From the NCBI GenBank assembly GCA_009667805.1, contig CM019069.1:58335422-58399421 (forward strand): a DNA stretch of 64,000 bases. Direction: 5' to 3'. Below, one piece after another: positions 1 to 13,153 of this stretch. The position numbers and the translations under genes were made by a program. The notes below the pieces were generated by a model. The model was not told the DNA's origin, did not search any database, and saw only the letters and a program-made list of their open reading frames with translations. The first letter of the stretch is position 1; the number at the start of each line of letters is the position of its first letter. The stretch is from Leptobrachium leishanense. Taxonomy: Eukaryota; Chordata; Amphibia; Anura; Megophryidae.

Positions 1-290
1 TCCTAAATATTCCCACCTCTTCCCGCCCACTACTCCACCCACTATTCCGCCCAGCAAAGCATGAACTACATTTCTTGCCCACAGCCCCACATGCACCCCA
101 ATACTTCATATACTCCGCTATTACTCTCACCTAATTTGTCACCCCTCTCCTCTTAGATTGTAAGCTCTTTTGCAGGGTTCGATCTTACTGTTCTGTGTGT
201 TTACCTCGTATGGACATTTGTTATTCTGCCTCTCCCTTTGTACAGCGCTACGGAACTTGCTAGCACATTTTTAATACCGGTGACTGTATG
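1..290 (+). mobile_element. L2-type LINE, 3' tail fragment
   Basis: The stretch around 155-280 (TTAGATTGTAAGCTC, then a tail with TACAGCGCTACGGAA) matches the 3' untranslated end that also follows the L2-type open reading frame at 34822-35430. No coding part is left here. The upstream end is cut by the window edge, so the true length is unknown. Family assignment rests on similarity to the other copies in the window and on general knowledge of L2 3' ends. Confidence 0.7.
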
Positions 291-382
291 AAGTAACACA
301 AGCTGGGCACGCTTAGGGTCTCAGACTGGGGAAACCGAGGAATTGAATATTAGCATCTCTGCAACTGTGAAAGCAAAACACC

Positions 383-720
383 CTCACCTGCTGACTCGCT
401 CCCACACACTCACCTGCTGACTCGCTCCCACACACTCACCTGCTGACTCGCTCCCACACACTCACCTGCTGACTCGCTCCCACACCCTCACCTGCTGACT
501 CGCTCCCACACCCTCACCTGCTGACTCGCTCCCACACCCTCACCTGCTGACTCGCTCCCACACCCTCACCTGCTGACTCGCTCCCACACCCTCACCTGCT
601 GACTCGCTCCCACACCCTCACCTGCTGACTCGCTCCCACACACTCACCTGCTGACTCGCTCCCACACACTCACCTGCTGACTCGCTCCCACACACTCACC
701 TGCTGACTCGCACCCACAAA
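383..720. repeat. 26-bp minisatellite, 13 copies
   Basis: A tandem array with unit CTCACCTGCTGACTCGCTCC plus six bases, one copy every 26 bp from 383 to 695. Units end in CACACA or CACACC. The order is three A-type, six C-type, three A-type, then a degenerate last unit (GCACCC). The period is not a multiple of three and no coding role is seen. Confidence 0.95.
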
Positions 721-755
721 CACGCTTTCTCACGCTCACTTGCGTTCAACATTTA

Positions 756-1176
756 GGCTAGGGACAGATGAGCGCATTTTCTGCGGCCACCGTCAAAATG
801 TACGTCGATGCGTGCGCACGCATTTTTTCACGGAATACGCTTAAGTGGTCAGACGACCACAGTCGCAGGTACTCACCAACGCAATTCTAGGGAAATCCGG
901 CTGTTTGAACGTTATGTAGGCCGCACACTAGCAGCGTCTGACGTCTCCTAATCACGCACACACGCTGCCATGCGGCCGCAGCGCACTCTGTACGTCTGTA
1001 GCAGCGGTTTCACGTTCTGAGAAAAATGCGTTCATTTGCCGGTTGCGTGGTGTCGGCGCACTTTTGTACGCACGTACTGCGTATATTGGCCGTCATTGGC
1101 CGTTATGTGCTGCTACTGCCGCCGTGATTTAGTGCGCCTGCACGCGCGTTCCGACTGCCCCACTCTGACCCTAGCC
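756..1176 (+). mobile_element. Harbinger-like MITE, family A
   Basis: A 421-bp non-autonomous element. It starts GGCTAGGGACAGATGAGCGC and ends with the inverted match CTCTGACCCTAGCC. It is flanked by TTA at 753-755 and 1177-1179, the 3-bp target duplication expected of PIF/Harbinger-type elements. The interior is rich in ACGT and CG steps and has no real reading frame. Three further copies lie at 48589, 51379 and 59597. Confidence 0.85.
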
Positions 1177-1179
1177 TTA

Positions 1180-1999
1180 CATGTGCACTTTGACCGTAAC
1201 GGTTACCGCTTACATTTTATGAACTTTCAAAGTAAAAACACAAGCATTTTACTGCACAGCTGCAGTTCCTAGAGGCGAAGGATAAAGAACTTTGTATTTC
1301 TCAACAATATACAACCTTGCCAAATTAAAAAAATGGCAGTAGACCAACATTCAATTTTTTTTCCTGGCAGCAAATTGACCCATAAGTAACTAAAATGTGA
1401 TAATGTTCATATGATAAATATATACTTCCCATTAAACCCATCCCTCTCGAGATTCAATTTTACGGTATTCTGCCTCTGCTGATGTGCACAAAAAAAACAT
1501 AAAACACGAGAGATTTTCTGCTGGTAACAAACGCAACACTGATTAAATAACTCGTTTTAATATCCGATTATGAATGGAATAAGAAAAATAAGTAAACATT
1601 AAACTTTCCGATTAACTCGCATCAAAGACAAGAGTCATAAAAATGAAATGCAGTAAGTTTAGAAACATTTACGAAGGAAGAAACTATATATAGGATTGCT
1701 TGCTAGCATAACATTTAGCAAAAGAACTGCAGTGATGTAATTATGTGTCGGGTAGAGAATGAAAGGAACAGGGAGGCTCTTTAACCCTAGGCCACAGACT
1801 CACAGACCTGTTCTCCTATGTCAATGCAGTAGGAGGAATATTGGGCTGCACACACTCATCACTGCAGAAAAGAGGTTTCCATGAGGCCGAAATTCTCATT
1901 TACCTTTGGTCAGACCTGGTCTGCAGGGTTAGCATAGGTCCTCCTATAGACTGAGCTCGGGTCGATGTAAAATTTTTCGTTATAGAATGTAAACGAATG
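1180..1999. other. Unassigned intronic sequence
   Basis: AT-rich sequence with no convincing reading frame, terminal repeat or RNA gene. Nothing identified. Confidence 0.6.
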
Positions 2000-2690
2000 A
2001 AACCTAGAAACATAGAAAAATGTCGGCAGATAAGAACCTTTCGGCCCATCTAGTCTGCCCAATTACATGGATAATTTACCTGGATTTATCTTTTGTTGAG
2101 GATAGCCTTATGCCTATCCCATGCCTGCTTAAATTCAATCACTGTTTTGGCCTCTACCACTTCTACTGGAAGACTGTTCCATGTATCCACCACCCTCTCA
2201 GTAAAATAATGCTTCCTGATGTTACTTTTAAACCTTTGCCCCTCTAATCTAAGACTATGTCCTCTTGTTTTGCTATTTTGTTTCCTTTTAAATATACTCC
2301 CTTCCTCTACCTTGTGGATTCCCTTTACGTATTTAAATGTTTCTATCATATCTCCTCTGTCTCGTCTTTTTTCCAAGCTGTACATGTTAAGATCATTAAG
2401 CCTTTCCTGGTAACTTTTCTCCTTCAAGCCGTACACCATTTTAGTAGCCCTTCTCTGAACTCTCTCTAAGATGTCTATATCCTTCTCGAGATACGGTCTC
2501 CAGTACTGCACACAGTACTCCAAGTGAGGTCTCACCAGTGCTCTGTACAGTGGCATGAGCACTTCTCTTTTCCTACTGCTAATACCTCTCCCTACACAAC
2601 CAAGCATTCTGCTAGCATTTCCTGCTGCTCTATTACATTGACTACTTACCCTTAGATCCTCTGAAATAATGACCCCTAAATCCCAACCCT
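2000..2690 (-). mobile_element. CR1-like LINE, 5'-truncated 3' end
   Basis: On the minus strand, 2607-2086 reads 173 residues typical of the C-terminal end of a CR1/L2-superfamily LINE ORF2. Visible motifs are LVRPHLEYCVQYW, LERVQRRATKMV, LEKRRDRGDMIE and WNSLPVEVVEAK. The stop is followed by a short 3' tail ending in short ACATAG-type repeats at about 2003-2016 (read on the plus strand). The reverse transcriptase part is missing, as in most 5'-truncated LINE copies. A second, shorter copy of the same 3' end lies at 61800-61987. The upstream 80 bases (2608-2690) are not coding and their origin is unclear. Confidence 0.8.
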
Positions 2691-2789
2691 CAGATGTTGA
2701 GGTTAGGATGAAGGGAAATTTACCAACCTAGCAGTTCATAGCTTCCCGCGAGAGGCAAAATCCTCCTTTAGGATGGCCGCCCACTGGGT

Positions 2790-3128
2790 CCATATTTGTG
2801 TAATCATCCGACGTGCCCGTCATCGTCCGACCATTCCCCAGCAGTTCCCTCATCCTATAACCTCCGATCCAGGACCAGCACCTTACTTGCAATACCACAA
2901 TACAAAAAGAAAGTGGCGCGATCCTCATTTTCCTACAGAGCACCGCAGTTATGGAATAACCTCCCAGACGCCATCAACTCTTCCCCCAGTCTAAAGTCAC
3001 TCAAGAGCTCCCCATTAACATACCTCAATAGGGAATGCACCTGTAAACATGTAACATAATGACTATATCCTACATATTTATTTTGTGTAAATCTGTATTT
3101 GTGTTTTGTTTTTTAATAACTTGCATGT
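2790..3128 (+). mobile_element. L2/CR1-clade LINE, C-terminal relic
   Basis: Two frames together match the C-terminal end of the LINE at 49068-49622 (shared words PSYNLRSRT-like, FSYRAPQLWNNLPDAI, LKSLK, YLN.ECTCKHVT). A frameshift near 2860 splits the reading frame, so the copy is dead. Its 3' untranslated part continues to about 3125 and then breaks into a mariner relic. The LINE clade is inferred from the APQLWNNLP-type motif common to L2/CR1/Rex1 elements. Confidence 0.75.
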
Positions 3129-3129
3129 T

Positions 3130-3306
3130 ATTAGCATTAGATTTCTGCAACTTTGTGGGAACAGTTTAGAGCTGGCCCCTTCCTCTTCCCACATGACTGT
3201 GCACCAGTGCACAAAGCAAGGTCCATAAAGACATGGATGACAGAGTCTGGTGTGGATGAACTTGACTGGCCTGCACAGAGTCCTGACCTCAACCCAACAG
3301 AGCACC
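3130..3306 (+). pseudogene. Tc1/mariner transposase fragment
   Basis: The plus strand reads about 50 residues of a Tc1/mariner DDE domain: a degraded second-aspartate block (FPHDCAPVHKAR), then KTWMTESGV and LDWPAQSPDLNPTE. The last motif normally ends in NPIE with the catalytic glutamate, which is kept here. The fragment is cut at 3306 by a SINE and has no terminal repeats in view, so it is an old relic. Confidence 0.8.
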
Positions 3307-3507
3307 GGCTGGGTGGAGTTGAGGTAACATCACTGCTCTGCGTGGAGAGAGCCTATGGAGACATGGGTTCGATCCCGACGAGCACCTCTCCAGTAAGTGT
3401 CCTTGGGAAAGACACCTAACGGTACATACTTGCCACCCAGGACATACTTGAAAACGAGAGAAATCTCAATGTATCCTTCCTGGTAAAATACTTTATAATT
3501 AAATAAA
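3307..3507 (+). mobile_element. tRNA-derived SINE, full-length copy
   Basis: The head GGCTGGGTGGAGTTGAGGTA and the B-box-like GGGTTCGATCCC (about 3366) mark a tRNA-derived RNA polymerase III promoter. The body runs into CCAGGACATACTTG and the tail GAGAAATCTCAATGTATCC ... TGGTAAAATAC, ending in an AT-rich run. Closely similar copies lie at 32594-32806 (plus) and 61064-61258 (minus). It sits exactly at the break of the mariner fragment. Confidence 0.85.
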
Positions 3508-5197
3508 ATCCCACAACTTGCAGGAGTCAGCCCTCGTCCACTGCCTCCGACTATCAAACTACTTCAGATGACTTTGTGTGACTACAACAGACTAGCGATC
3601 TTTCCCATTTGAACGTGATTTGTGAGACGAAGTTGGCAATATCTGATAGTGTTAAACCACTGTTCCGCGGCAAGAAAATTGTCCCATAGGGAAGGGATTC
3701 AGTTTGAATTCTAATGGAATTCGGCTTTCAATGTAAAATTATATTTTTGATTTTACAATTTTTTATTCAACAGTTTATTTTCATTTGCAAAAAGCCTTTT
3801 TATTTATGGATTTTATTGAATTTGAGTATTTAAGGCAAATTTTTTGATTACCTTCGCCAACGAACTGAGAAGAAAAAAATAAACACCGCCGAATGCTGCC
3901 AAAGGCATGCAGGGAACTCTGGTGTTGTCCCTGGTGCTTAAAAGGGACCCCTGCATGTGCTCAGCAGCATTTGGCTGTAGTTTTTTTTTTCTTCTTTTAG
4001 GTCAGCGTTCTTCCCGTCGATCGGTCTGGGTCGTCCATATTCGCTGTCCGTGGATGACCCAGATCGTTCAGGATCTTTGAAAAAAAGTTGTCCGTAGTCA
4101 GATGGCCAAGTCAGTCACCCGACTATAGACCCAGTGGATGGTCAGACTTAGTTGGCTCGTGTGGCCTCAGCCAAAGTATGTCCATTGTAACCTGCATCAG
4201 GATGTCCATCATAGAATTTTAACGGAGCATATAGAGAACGTACAGTGTACGCAAGCACTTTTTCACTCGCTCGAGAACGGATGCAGATTTTTGATCGGTG
4301 CCAAACACTAGGATGCATGTCAAGACAGGTCGACATGATGCTTTCTATAGGCTGAAGTTTACAGGGCATGAGACGAGCGCTCATTTGATGTCCGTCACGT
4401 GTGTAGGAAACGGATTACAAAATGAAGCTGCCTCATGTCAAAATTCATGCACATCTTTGGTGTCCACAAGTACGTCCATTTTAAAGTATGTCCGTTGCAA
4501 AGGACATACTTTCTGAGCCTTAGTGGTGATCCATCTGCAGCATGCTACGGAGAGGAGGAAGAGCTTTCTCAGTCAAGACCCAGGATGCTCTGTAGTTGGA
4601 CTCCGACTGAAATCAAAGAATCATGCTCAGGGTGATATATCTGCAGCAGATACAGCTAGCGGCCCCGAGGATTTACCCTCAATAGGATCCATGCATACCT
4701 GTATTAAACAAATGTACCGGATGTAAGCGAGAAAAAGGAGTGTTGAGCAGGATTAAATCCTACCACATCGGAGAAATCTAGGCCAGCCTTTCTTCCTCTA
4801 TTTACATTTAAGATGCAACCATAATAGCTGCATTTGAAATCAGACAGTTCAAAGCACTGACTAATTAGTTGATTTACATTCCATTATAAATATTTATATA
4901 GTACATGTATTAAAAACAAGTGTATTGATCCTGGAAGAAAGCAATTATTTTAAAGCACAAGTTCAAGTTAACTGACCACAAAAGACAAAGAAAAATGACA
5001 CAAATTCAATCCCTTTCAGGGAACGCTTTGTGAATGCATATATTGGGAATTGATTAGATCATATTTTAGAAAACACTAGTTTCTAGTAGTCAGCTTGCCA
5101 GCTTCATAGAAGACCTTCAAAAGTACACACCACACTTACAGTGATTTTGTACTGCAACATCAATAAGTATTAGGATCTGGTCAAAATTCATTCCATT
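3508..5197. other. Unassigned intron with two possible MITE relics
   Basis: No gene is seen. The block holds a palindrome at 3887-3976. It also holds a region bounded by AAAGTATGTCCATTGTAAC near 4174 and its inverted match near 4489-4512 (GTTGCAAAGGACATACTTT), which may be a degraded inverted-repeat element. Confidence 0.5.
3887..3976. repeat. Imperfect palindrome (possible foldback MITE)
   Basis: The left arm GCCGAATGCTGCCAAAGGCA pairs imperfectly with the right arm ending GCTCAGCAGCATTTGGC. About 22 of 28 positions are complementary, with a loop of about 25 bases. No target duplication was found. Confidence 0.5.
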
Positions 5198-5205
5198 CAT
5201 GTAAA

Positions 5206-5356
5206 CCGGGGGGGAGGGGGGTCAGCAAATTGACCCCCTAGTTGTTTTGGAACCACATTTTCTATGAGTTCCCACCAAACTAATGCGTGGCTAAGCAACA
5301 CGGGAGATGTAGTTCCAAAACATCCAGAGGGACAAGAATACTGACCCCCCCCCCCC
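5206..5356. mobile_element. hAT-like MITE, 151 bp
   Basis: Inverted ends (GGGGGGTCAGCAAATTG on the left, inverted GACAAGAATACTGACCCCCC on the right, and GTTTTGGAAC facing AGTTCCAAAAC) enclose a short non-coding core. Flanks CATGTAAA (5198-5205) and GATGTAAA (5357-5364) agree at 7 of 8 positions, as expected of an 8-bp hAT duplication. Confidence 0.65.
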
Positions 5357-5364
5357 GATGTAAA

Positions 5365-6208
5365 TCATTGTATGCCTCCTCCTTCGAGACCATTTTATCT
5401 GAAATGTTTGGGACCCCAGAATTCCAGATCCTTCCGGATTACATAATCAGATGTCTGGGAGGTAAGAGTGCCAGGAGAGCTCTGATACTCTTCCTGCTAG
5501 CGCATCCACATGCTAGCAGTGCTCTGCTGCATTTTTTTGTGCTCATGCTGCCAGGAGTGAGACTGACTCGGGGCAGCATGTCACATACTGGGAGCCTCTG
5601 GGCAGCCCCGGTGTGTGCTGCAGCTCTCGGGAGTAGAGTTTCCGAGCGGCAGCATGTGTCTGGAGCACCCCCTAAATCAGGACTTCGTAAAATCCATACA
5701 GCTCAGAAAATGAAATTTTTTGAGGCCTTACAAATTTTAGAACATTGGAATAGGACTGCCCCGACCTGAATATGACAAGATGGTAAATAAAGCCACAAAC
5801 GCATCCACCAAAATAATCATAGCAAATGATAAAAGTGTTCATGGCTGATTAAGCTGGTAAGGCTTCCCCTCAGGAACAAGCGCCTAAAGCCGATTTTTTT
5901 CAAATATCGGCACATGGTTCATAGACAGTATGGCTATATAGAAGGGGGCAAGTAAAAAAAATTGTCAACTCCAAGTCACCTCTCCCTTAACACATCTCCC
6001 ACACTCGGATATTATTGTGTTTAAAAGCAAAGTTTTTATGGATAATGCATAATACATATGGTTTAATAGGACTTTGCATGGAAATCTAAATAAAAGCTGT
6101 GTATGTGTAGTATGTGAGACCAAGGGAAACTCCGTTTCACCTGCTAAAATAGTGGCGGAACTGCGTTCTACACGCGGCGGCTTGATTTGACCCTTGGCTA
6201 TTTACATA
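5365..6208. other. Unassigned intronic sequence
   Basis: No gene or clear repeat boundary. A long open frame that crosses the MITE at 5206-5356 and runs to 5769 is composite and not credible as a protein. Confidence 0.55.
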
Positions 6209-6210
6209 TA

Positions 6211-7813
<1,603 letters not shown>

Positions 7814-7815
7814 TA

Positions 7816-9061
7816 CACTGAAGAACACAAACACCTACAAGTCTAAGCATACATTTTTCTGTAAGTGGTTCCGCTTCCAATACACACAATTTGATTCTCT
7901 GAAGGCCAGTTATGCACATATAGAACACATTGAGAAACATTCAAAAAATTTACTTAATACACATTAAACCATATGTTTAGTCAGACATGAGAAACTCAAA
8001 ACCATGACTTTTTTTTCTAAAGCCAAGTAAATGGGAGTAATTAAGAAATAAAAAAAAAATTCTATCAATCGAATAATCTAATAATAAGAACTTAAATCTG
8101 TGCAGGAAATGAAATGGAGCGGACAGAACTGGAATAGCTCTCCTGAGGGAACCAATTTGGAATTTTGGTGACTGAAGCAAGTTGTAATTAGCAATAAGTG
8201 CACCACCAAATTGCCAGTGATGCCATAATGTAAAATTTATGGATTGTGAATGGTTTTCCCAGAAAAAGGACAACACACAATAGTATTCTGAACGAAGAAT
8301 TGCACTTTATAAAATGGCATAATTTTTTTAATTTCATTTATTATTTTTTGGGGGGGGGGGTATTGAAAAATATAGCAAAATTTACACATTTTGTGAGCGT
8401 TGGATTGTGGACAATAAACTCACAAGTGTAAAAAAAAAAATAAAAAAAAAATAGACTTTTAAAGACATCCAAGATATATTTCTTGTACTTCTGGTACAGA
8501 GAACTCCGGTCCATCAATTACCTAGTTCTGCATTTTATGCCCCAGGACATACTTGACCCAGGACATACTTGAAAACGAGAGAAATCTCAATGTATCCTTC
8601 CTGGTAAAATCCTTCATAAAAAAAAATCCTTTATTTTAACCCCCTTCACTGCCAAGACAGAGCATACCATCTTCAAATGCACCTGCTTGTGCCTCGATAT
8701 CGAATATACACGATGTGGGCCAATTCTGGAGAAATGCGAAAGGAAGTCTATCGCAAATTAAACTAATTTGCAAATGGGTTACAGAACAGGTCAACACAGA
8801 CATGATAGCCAATGCATTGCAATTAATTGAAAAGCTTTGAGATCTGTTTTTCCTTAACTTGAAGCATGGAGTGCAAGGTAAAATGTAGCAGCACTTTTTG
8901 GCAAGTAGAGGGAGCCCTATGCCTGTTAAATAACGACATACCTACAGTGAACATATACAGAGGTACAGCTCTGTATTTATTTATTGTGCGGGCAATGAAA
9001 AGCCATTTTCCATAAAAACTATGGGTACTGACAGGTTTTTTTTGGAAAACCTTTTGATATA
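7816..9061. other. Unassigned intron with one SINE-tail copy
   Basis: No gene. The only recognisable piece is the SINE/LINE tail at 8538-8630. The rest is AT-rich and featureless. Confidence 0.55.
8538..8630 (+). repeat. SINE (or partner LINE) 3' tail only
   Basis: CCCAGGACATACTTG occurs twice in a row, followed by GAGAAATCTCAATGTATCC and TGGTAAAATCC, exactly the tail seen in the full SINE copies. There is no tRNA-like head. It may be a truncated SINE or the last bases of the partner LINE. Confidence 0.7.
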
Positions 9062-9063
9062 TA

Positions 9064-10533
9064 CAGGTGAAACTCTAAAAATTTGAATATCATGCAAAAG
9101 TTCATTTATTTCAGTAATGCAACTTAAAAGGTGAAACTAAGATAGGAGATCGTTCAAGACGGGATTTGTCATAATTGTGATGATTATGGTTTACGGCTCA
9201 TGAAAACCCCAAATCCACAATCTCAGAAAATTAGAATATTGTGAAAAGGTGCAATATTCTAGGCTCAAAGTGTCCCACTCTAATCAGCTAATTAAGCCAT
9301 AACACCTGCAAAGGGTTCCTGAGCCTTTAAATGGTCTCTCAGTCTGGTACAGTTGGAATCACACTCCTGGGAAAGACTGCTGACCTGACAGTTGTGCAGA
9401 AAACCATCATTGACCCCCTCCATAAGGAGGGAAAGTCTCAAAAAGGTCATTGCAAAAGAAGTTGGATGTTCCCAAAGTGCTGTATCAAAGCACATTAATA
9501 GAAAGTTATGTGGAAGAAAAAGGTGCACAAGCAGCAGGGATGACCGCAGCCTGGAGAGGATTGTCAGGAAAAGGCCATTCAAAAGTGTTGGACTTTCACA
9601 AGGAGTGGACTGAGGCTGGAGTCAGTGCATCAAGAGCCACCACACACAGACGGATCCTGGACATGGGCTTCAAATGTCGTATTCCTCTTGTCAAGCTGCT
9701 CCTGAACAACAAACGACGTCAGAAGCGTCTTACCTCCAAGGAGCCAGAGTATGAATGGAGAGGCACACACTGCAAGATGCTTGAAGTCCAGTGTGAAGTT
9801 TCCACAGTCTGTGTTGATTTGGGGAGCCATTTCATCTGCTGGTGTTGGTCCACTGTGCTTCATTAAGTCCAGGGTCAACGCAGCCGTCTACCAGGAGATT
9901 TTGGAGCACTTCATGCTTCCTTCCACAGACGAACTTTATGAGGATACTGACTTCATTTTCCAGCAAGACTTGGCACCTGCCCACACTGCCAAAAGCACCA
10001 AAACCTGGTTCAAAGACCACGGGATTACTGTGCTTGATTGGCCAGCGAACTCGTCTGACCTGAACCCCATAGAGAATCTATGTGGCATTGCCAAGAGAAA
10101 GATGAGAGACATGAGACCGAACAATGCAGAAGAGCTGAAGGCCGCTATTGAAGCATCCTGGTCTTCCATAACCCCTCAGCAGTGCCACAGGCTGACAGCT
10201 TCCATGCCACGCCGCATTGAGGCAGTAATTGATGCAAAAGGGGCCCAAACCAAGTACTGAGTACATATGCATGCTTATACTTTTCAGAGGTCCAATATTG
10301 TTCTATGTACAATCCTTGTTTTATTGATTGCATGTAATAGTCTAATTTTCTGAGATTGTGGATTTGGGGTTTTCATTAGCTGTAACCCATAATCATCACA
10401 ATTATGACAAATCATGGCTTGAACTATCTTGCTTTGCATGTAATGAGTCTCATATATTAGTTTCACCTTTTAAGGTGCATTACTGAAATAAATGAACTTT
10501 TGCACGATATTCTAATTTTTAGAGTTTCACCTT
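9064..10533 (+). mobile_element. Degenerate Tc1-type transposon
   Basis: Terminal repeats start CAGGTGAAACTCTAAAAATT on the left and end with the inverted form on the right, where the last base is T instead of G. TA flanks both sides (9062-9063 and 10534-10535). The inverted repeats are about 190 bp long and contain a second AAAGGTGAAACTA motif, an IR/DR layout. This element belongs to a different Tc1 lineage from that at 6211, as both ends and protein differ. Its gene is broken, so it can only be moved in trans. Confidence 0.9.
9392..10260 (+). pseudogene. Tc1-type transposase pseudogene
   Basis: Transposase remains spread over three frames. The first segment (9392-9613) holds the N-terminal helix-turn-helix (KVIAKEVGCSQSAVSKHINR). 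The second (to about 9750) holds the linker, with RILDMGFKCRIPLVKLLL and RRQKRLTSKE. The third (9751-10260) holds the catalytic end, with the second D in QQDLAPAHTAKS and the E in NPIENLCG. The block between RRQKRLTSKE and the GEAHTARCLK region is shortened, and the first catalytic aspartate segment is absent. At least two frame changes plus this deletion make it non-functional. Confidence 0.88.
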
Positions 10534-10535
10534 TA

Positions 10536-13149
10536 TATGGATGTAATCGCTTAGCAATATGGGAACTTTTTCCTGATTTGTAGACATCAACAGTTTTTAT
10601 ACGTATAGGCCAGTCCATTGTGATGTTTAGGAGATGGCTACTCCCCTTACGTCTGAATTTGCAACATTTTCTCACTTTGTCATCACATCTACTGGACCAT
10701 CTGGTCCAAATATGTAATTCGTCAGCAATTCACCCCTTAACGAATGGAATGTCCGAGGCAATTGGTCATCTTCAACATTTAATCAACTTTGGTCCCTATA
10801 GAAATGTGATATGCAAAGTCAAAAAATTTCAAAAATAAACTCTCTCAATAAGCAGAGCATAAAATACTAAGTAGCACTCCGTAAAGACATTATACATTAG
10901 GCTCTTCGGCAGCTTCTGGTTTCCAAGGGACTTTGGCAGTCAATAGATGTTCATATTAGACATTTTAACATTTTAATCTGACATCGGGTACAAATATGGA
11001 ATTGATTAAATGTGAGAGAGACAAGTACTTGGCATCTAAGATTTCACTTCTCGAAGCTTATCTCTTTAAATCGATGACATGTGTTAGGTGATATCTGGGA
11101 GTCTAGCCTAGCTTCTCTGAAAGACTGCAAACCACATGCATGTGCCCGTTGTTATTTTTTTTTCTCTATCTTTTATTCTTGGCAGCATTAACATAATTGC
11201 CTAACATGGAAAATAAAAAGAAAAACTAGAGTTTATCTAATCCAACAATACATTACTGGGATTCAACTTTCAATCAATTTAATCTACAGTTAATGCCGAG
11301 AAACATGAATTACTGCTTGGTTAATACACAGGAAATTGAGAACAGATAAAGATAATTTAACATATTTCCATTTCTACTACATAATCTATGGATTTAATTC
11401 AAGATTATCAATTCCCGAGAGTTTCTTTTTACATATTCAAAAAGTCTGTATTCTGTGCTAAACATCTCTCGCAGTTTTGTGTCTATTCTCTGTGCCTGTT
11501 AGAAGTGCAGCAATGAATATTGCGACTATTCAAAGAATTAATATATGCAATTATGTTAATAACAGGTTAAGTAGGTCAAGCAACCAACTCCTTAGAAACA
11601 TTGATGCTCACGTGGAAATTTTCCTCAATGCTGGTTCGTTCGTACATGGAATCATTGTCATTTACAAGGACACAAAATAAGGAAAAAAGAAAAAAAAAAG
11701 GATGGCCCTACACTTGTTAATTTGATCTCGGACAAGTCCATGTCTGTCCCTTAGGCACCACTCAAGAATGATGGGTGGTGACCAGTAATAAAAGTAGTTT
11801 TGGGCACATTTCATTGTCTGCCTCTCCTGGCTGCCCACCCCTAGACTTCAGGTGGAAGGGGGGGTAACAGACGTGTGGACCCAACTAAAAAGTGTGCTAT
11901 TAAAATAAACACAAGGAGGGGATGCCACACCACTGGTCCCTCCCTTGTCTATAATGCCTATGGATGGAGAGAGGGCGTTGAGACAATGGGCTGCACAATT
12001 CCTCCAGTTTCTCTCATACTCCTCACCTTCCACGCATAAGTGGAAGCTGTAAGGTAGAATCCTGTCCAGGAAGAGACAAGTGAGCTCTTCCCCCTTACTC
12101 ATGATTGGAGACTGGACACATGGCAGCCTATGCCAATTTAAGCCTTGTGGTTCCAGTGGGCTTTCAGGAGTGACATGGACCTGACATGGAGCTCATCTGC
12201 TTAAAAAGGCACAGACTATTTCCTTTGTGTTCCCCGGTTTTAGAACTTATTCCCCTTAAACAGTGGTTTTGTACAATGTTTTTCTGTCAACTTGCTGTGT
12301 TGGTAACATTTATGTTGAATCTATGATTACGCAAGAATGCCATTGTCGCTTTTATCTGCTGCATGTTTGAGGAAATTGTAAATCTAACCTGGTCTTCGGC
12401 AAACAATGACCCATATAGGATTCCTGGTACAATAGCTTATATAAATTACTGCGTGTGATCATGGATTGTGAATTTGTGTGATTCACCGTGGAGTAACTTG
12501 CCAGCCCTTTCAAGACCTCATCTGCATAAGCCTGGTGTACCCAAGTGGAGTCTGAGGAGGACCTGAGTGAAGCCTGCAGTGGATTTGAAACCAGCCAATG
12601 GGAACTGTTGGGGTGGGCGGGAAGTTTGAATGTTGTCATAAAAAACACCGTGTCCCAATAGATCAGATCTCCTGTTTGAACCTACAGCCTGCCCGGTGTT
12701 TGTTCTTGTGCTACAACGGAGTCTCCGTTTGAACATACAGCTTGCCTGGTTTCTCATTCAGGGCTATAAATCATCTCACCTGGGAAAGCACTTCGCAGCC
12801 ATCCGAAATCCATCATCTGCAGGATCGAATAGGCCGGAACTATCGAATCAGAAGCAGCGGGTCAAAAAGAGCGGATTGGCTTTCAGGGCATCAAATCCAG
12901 AGCGATTCGAAGGCCTGGACGATCTTTGTGAGCGAGTGTCTGGAGAGCCGGACAGGCAGACAGTAGGGGTCAGTTACAATGAGGTAATTCATTTAGTCCA
13001 AAACCTATTAAATGGATAAAATTCAGACAAACCATACTGTGGCATGAACGATGGCGAAATCACCATCGGGTCAGCGAATTGGAGTCGCACCAAAGTGCGC
13101 AGACCAAGAAAGCAATGAAATCTCACGGCTTTCTTTAGAACCCTTTTAA
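10536..13149. other. Unassigned intronic sequence
   Basis: No gene found. At 12671-12760 a short segment is duplicated: GTTTGAACCTACAGCCTGCC near 12674 and GTTTGAACATACAGCTTGCC near 12727. With the upstream CATAAAAAACACC this could be the U3-R part of an old LTR, but no ends or target duplication were found. Confidence 0.5.
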
Positions 13150-13153
13150 CATC

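Noticed and set aside
383..720. Regular direct repeats that might suggest a CRISPR array
   Set aside because: Units are contiguous without unique spacers, and the DNA is vertebrate.
3366..3377. B-box GGGTTCGATCCC that could mark a tRNA gene
   Set aside because: The surrounding sequence is a SINE present in several copies and does not form a full tRNA cloverleaf.
4171..4516. Possible inverted-repeat element with AAAGTATGTCC ends
   Set aside because: The ends match only briefly and no target duplication is seen; kept only as a note in the region entry.
5287..5769. 160-residue open frame
   Set aside because: It starts inside a MITE and has no recognised domain.
12240..12830. Possible old LTR with duplicated GTTTGAAC...GCC segment
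   Set aside because: No TG...CA ends or target duplication could be found.
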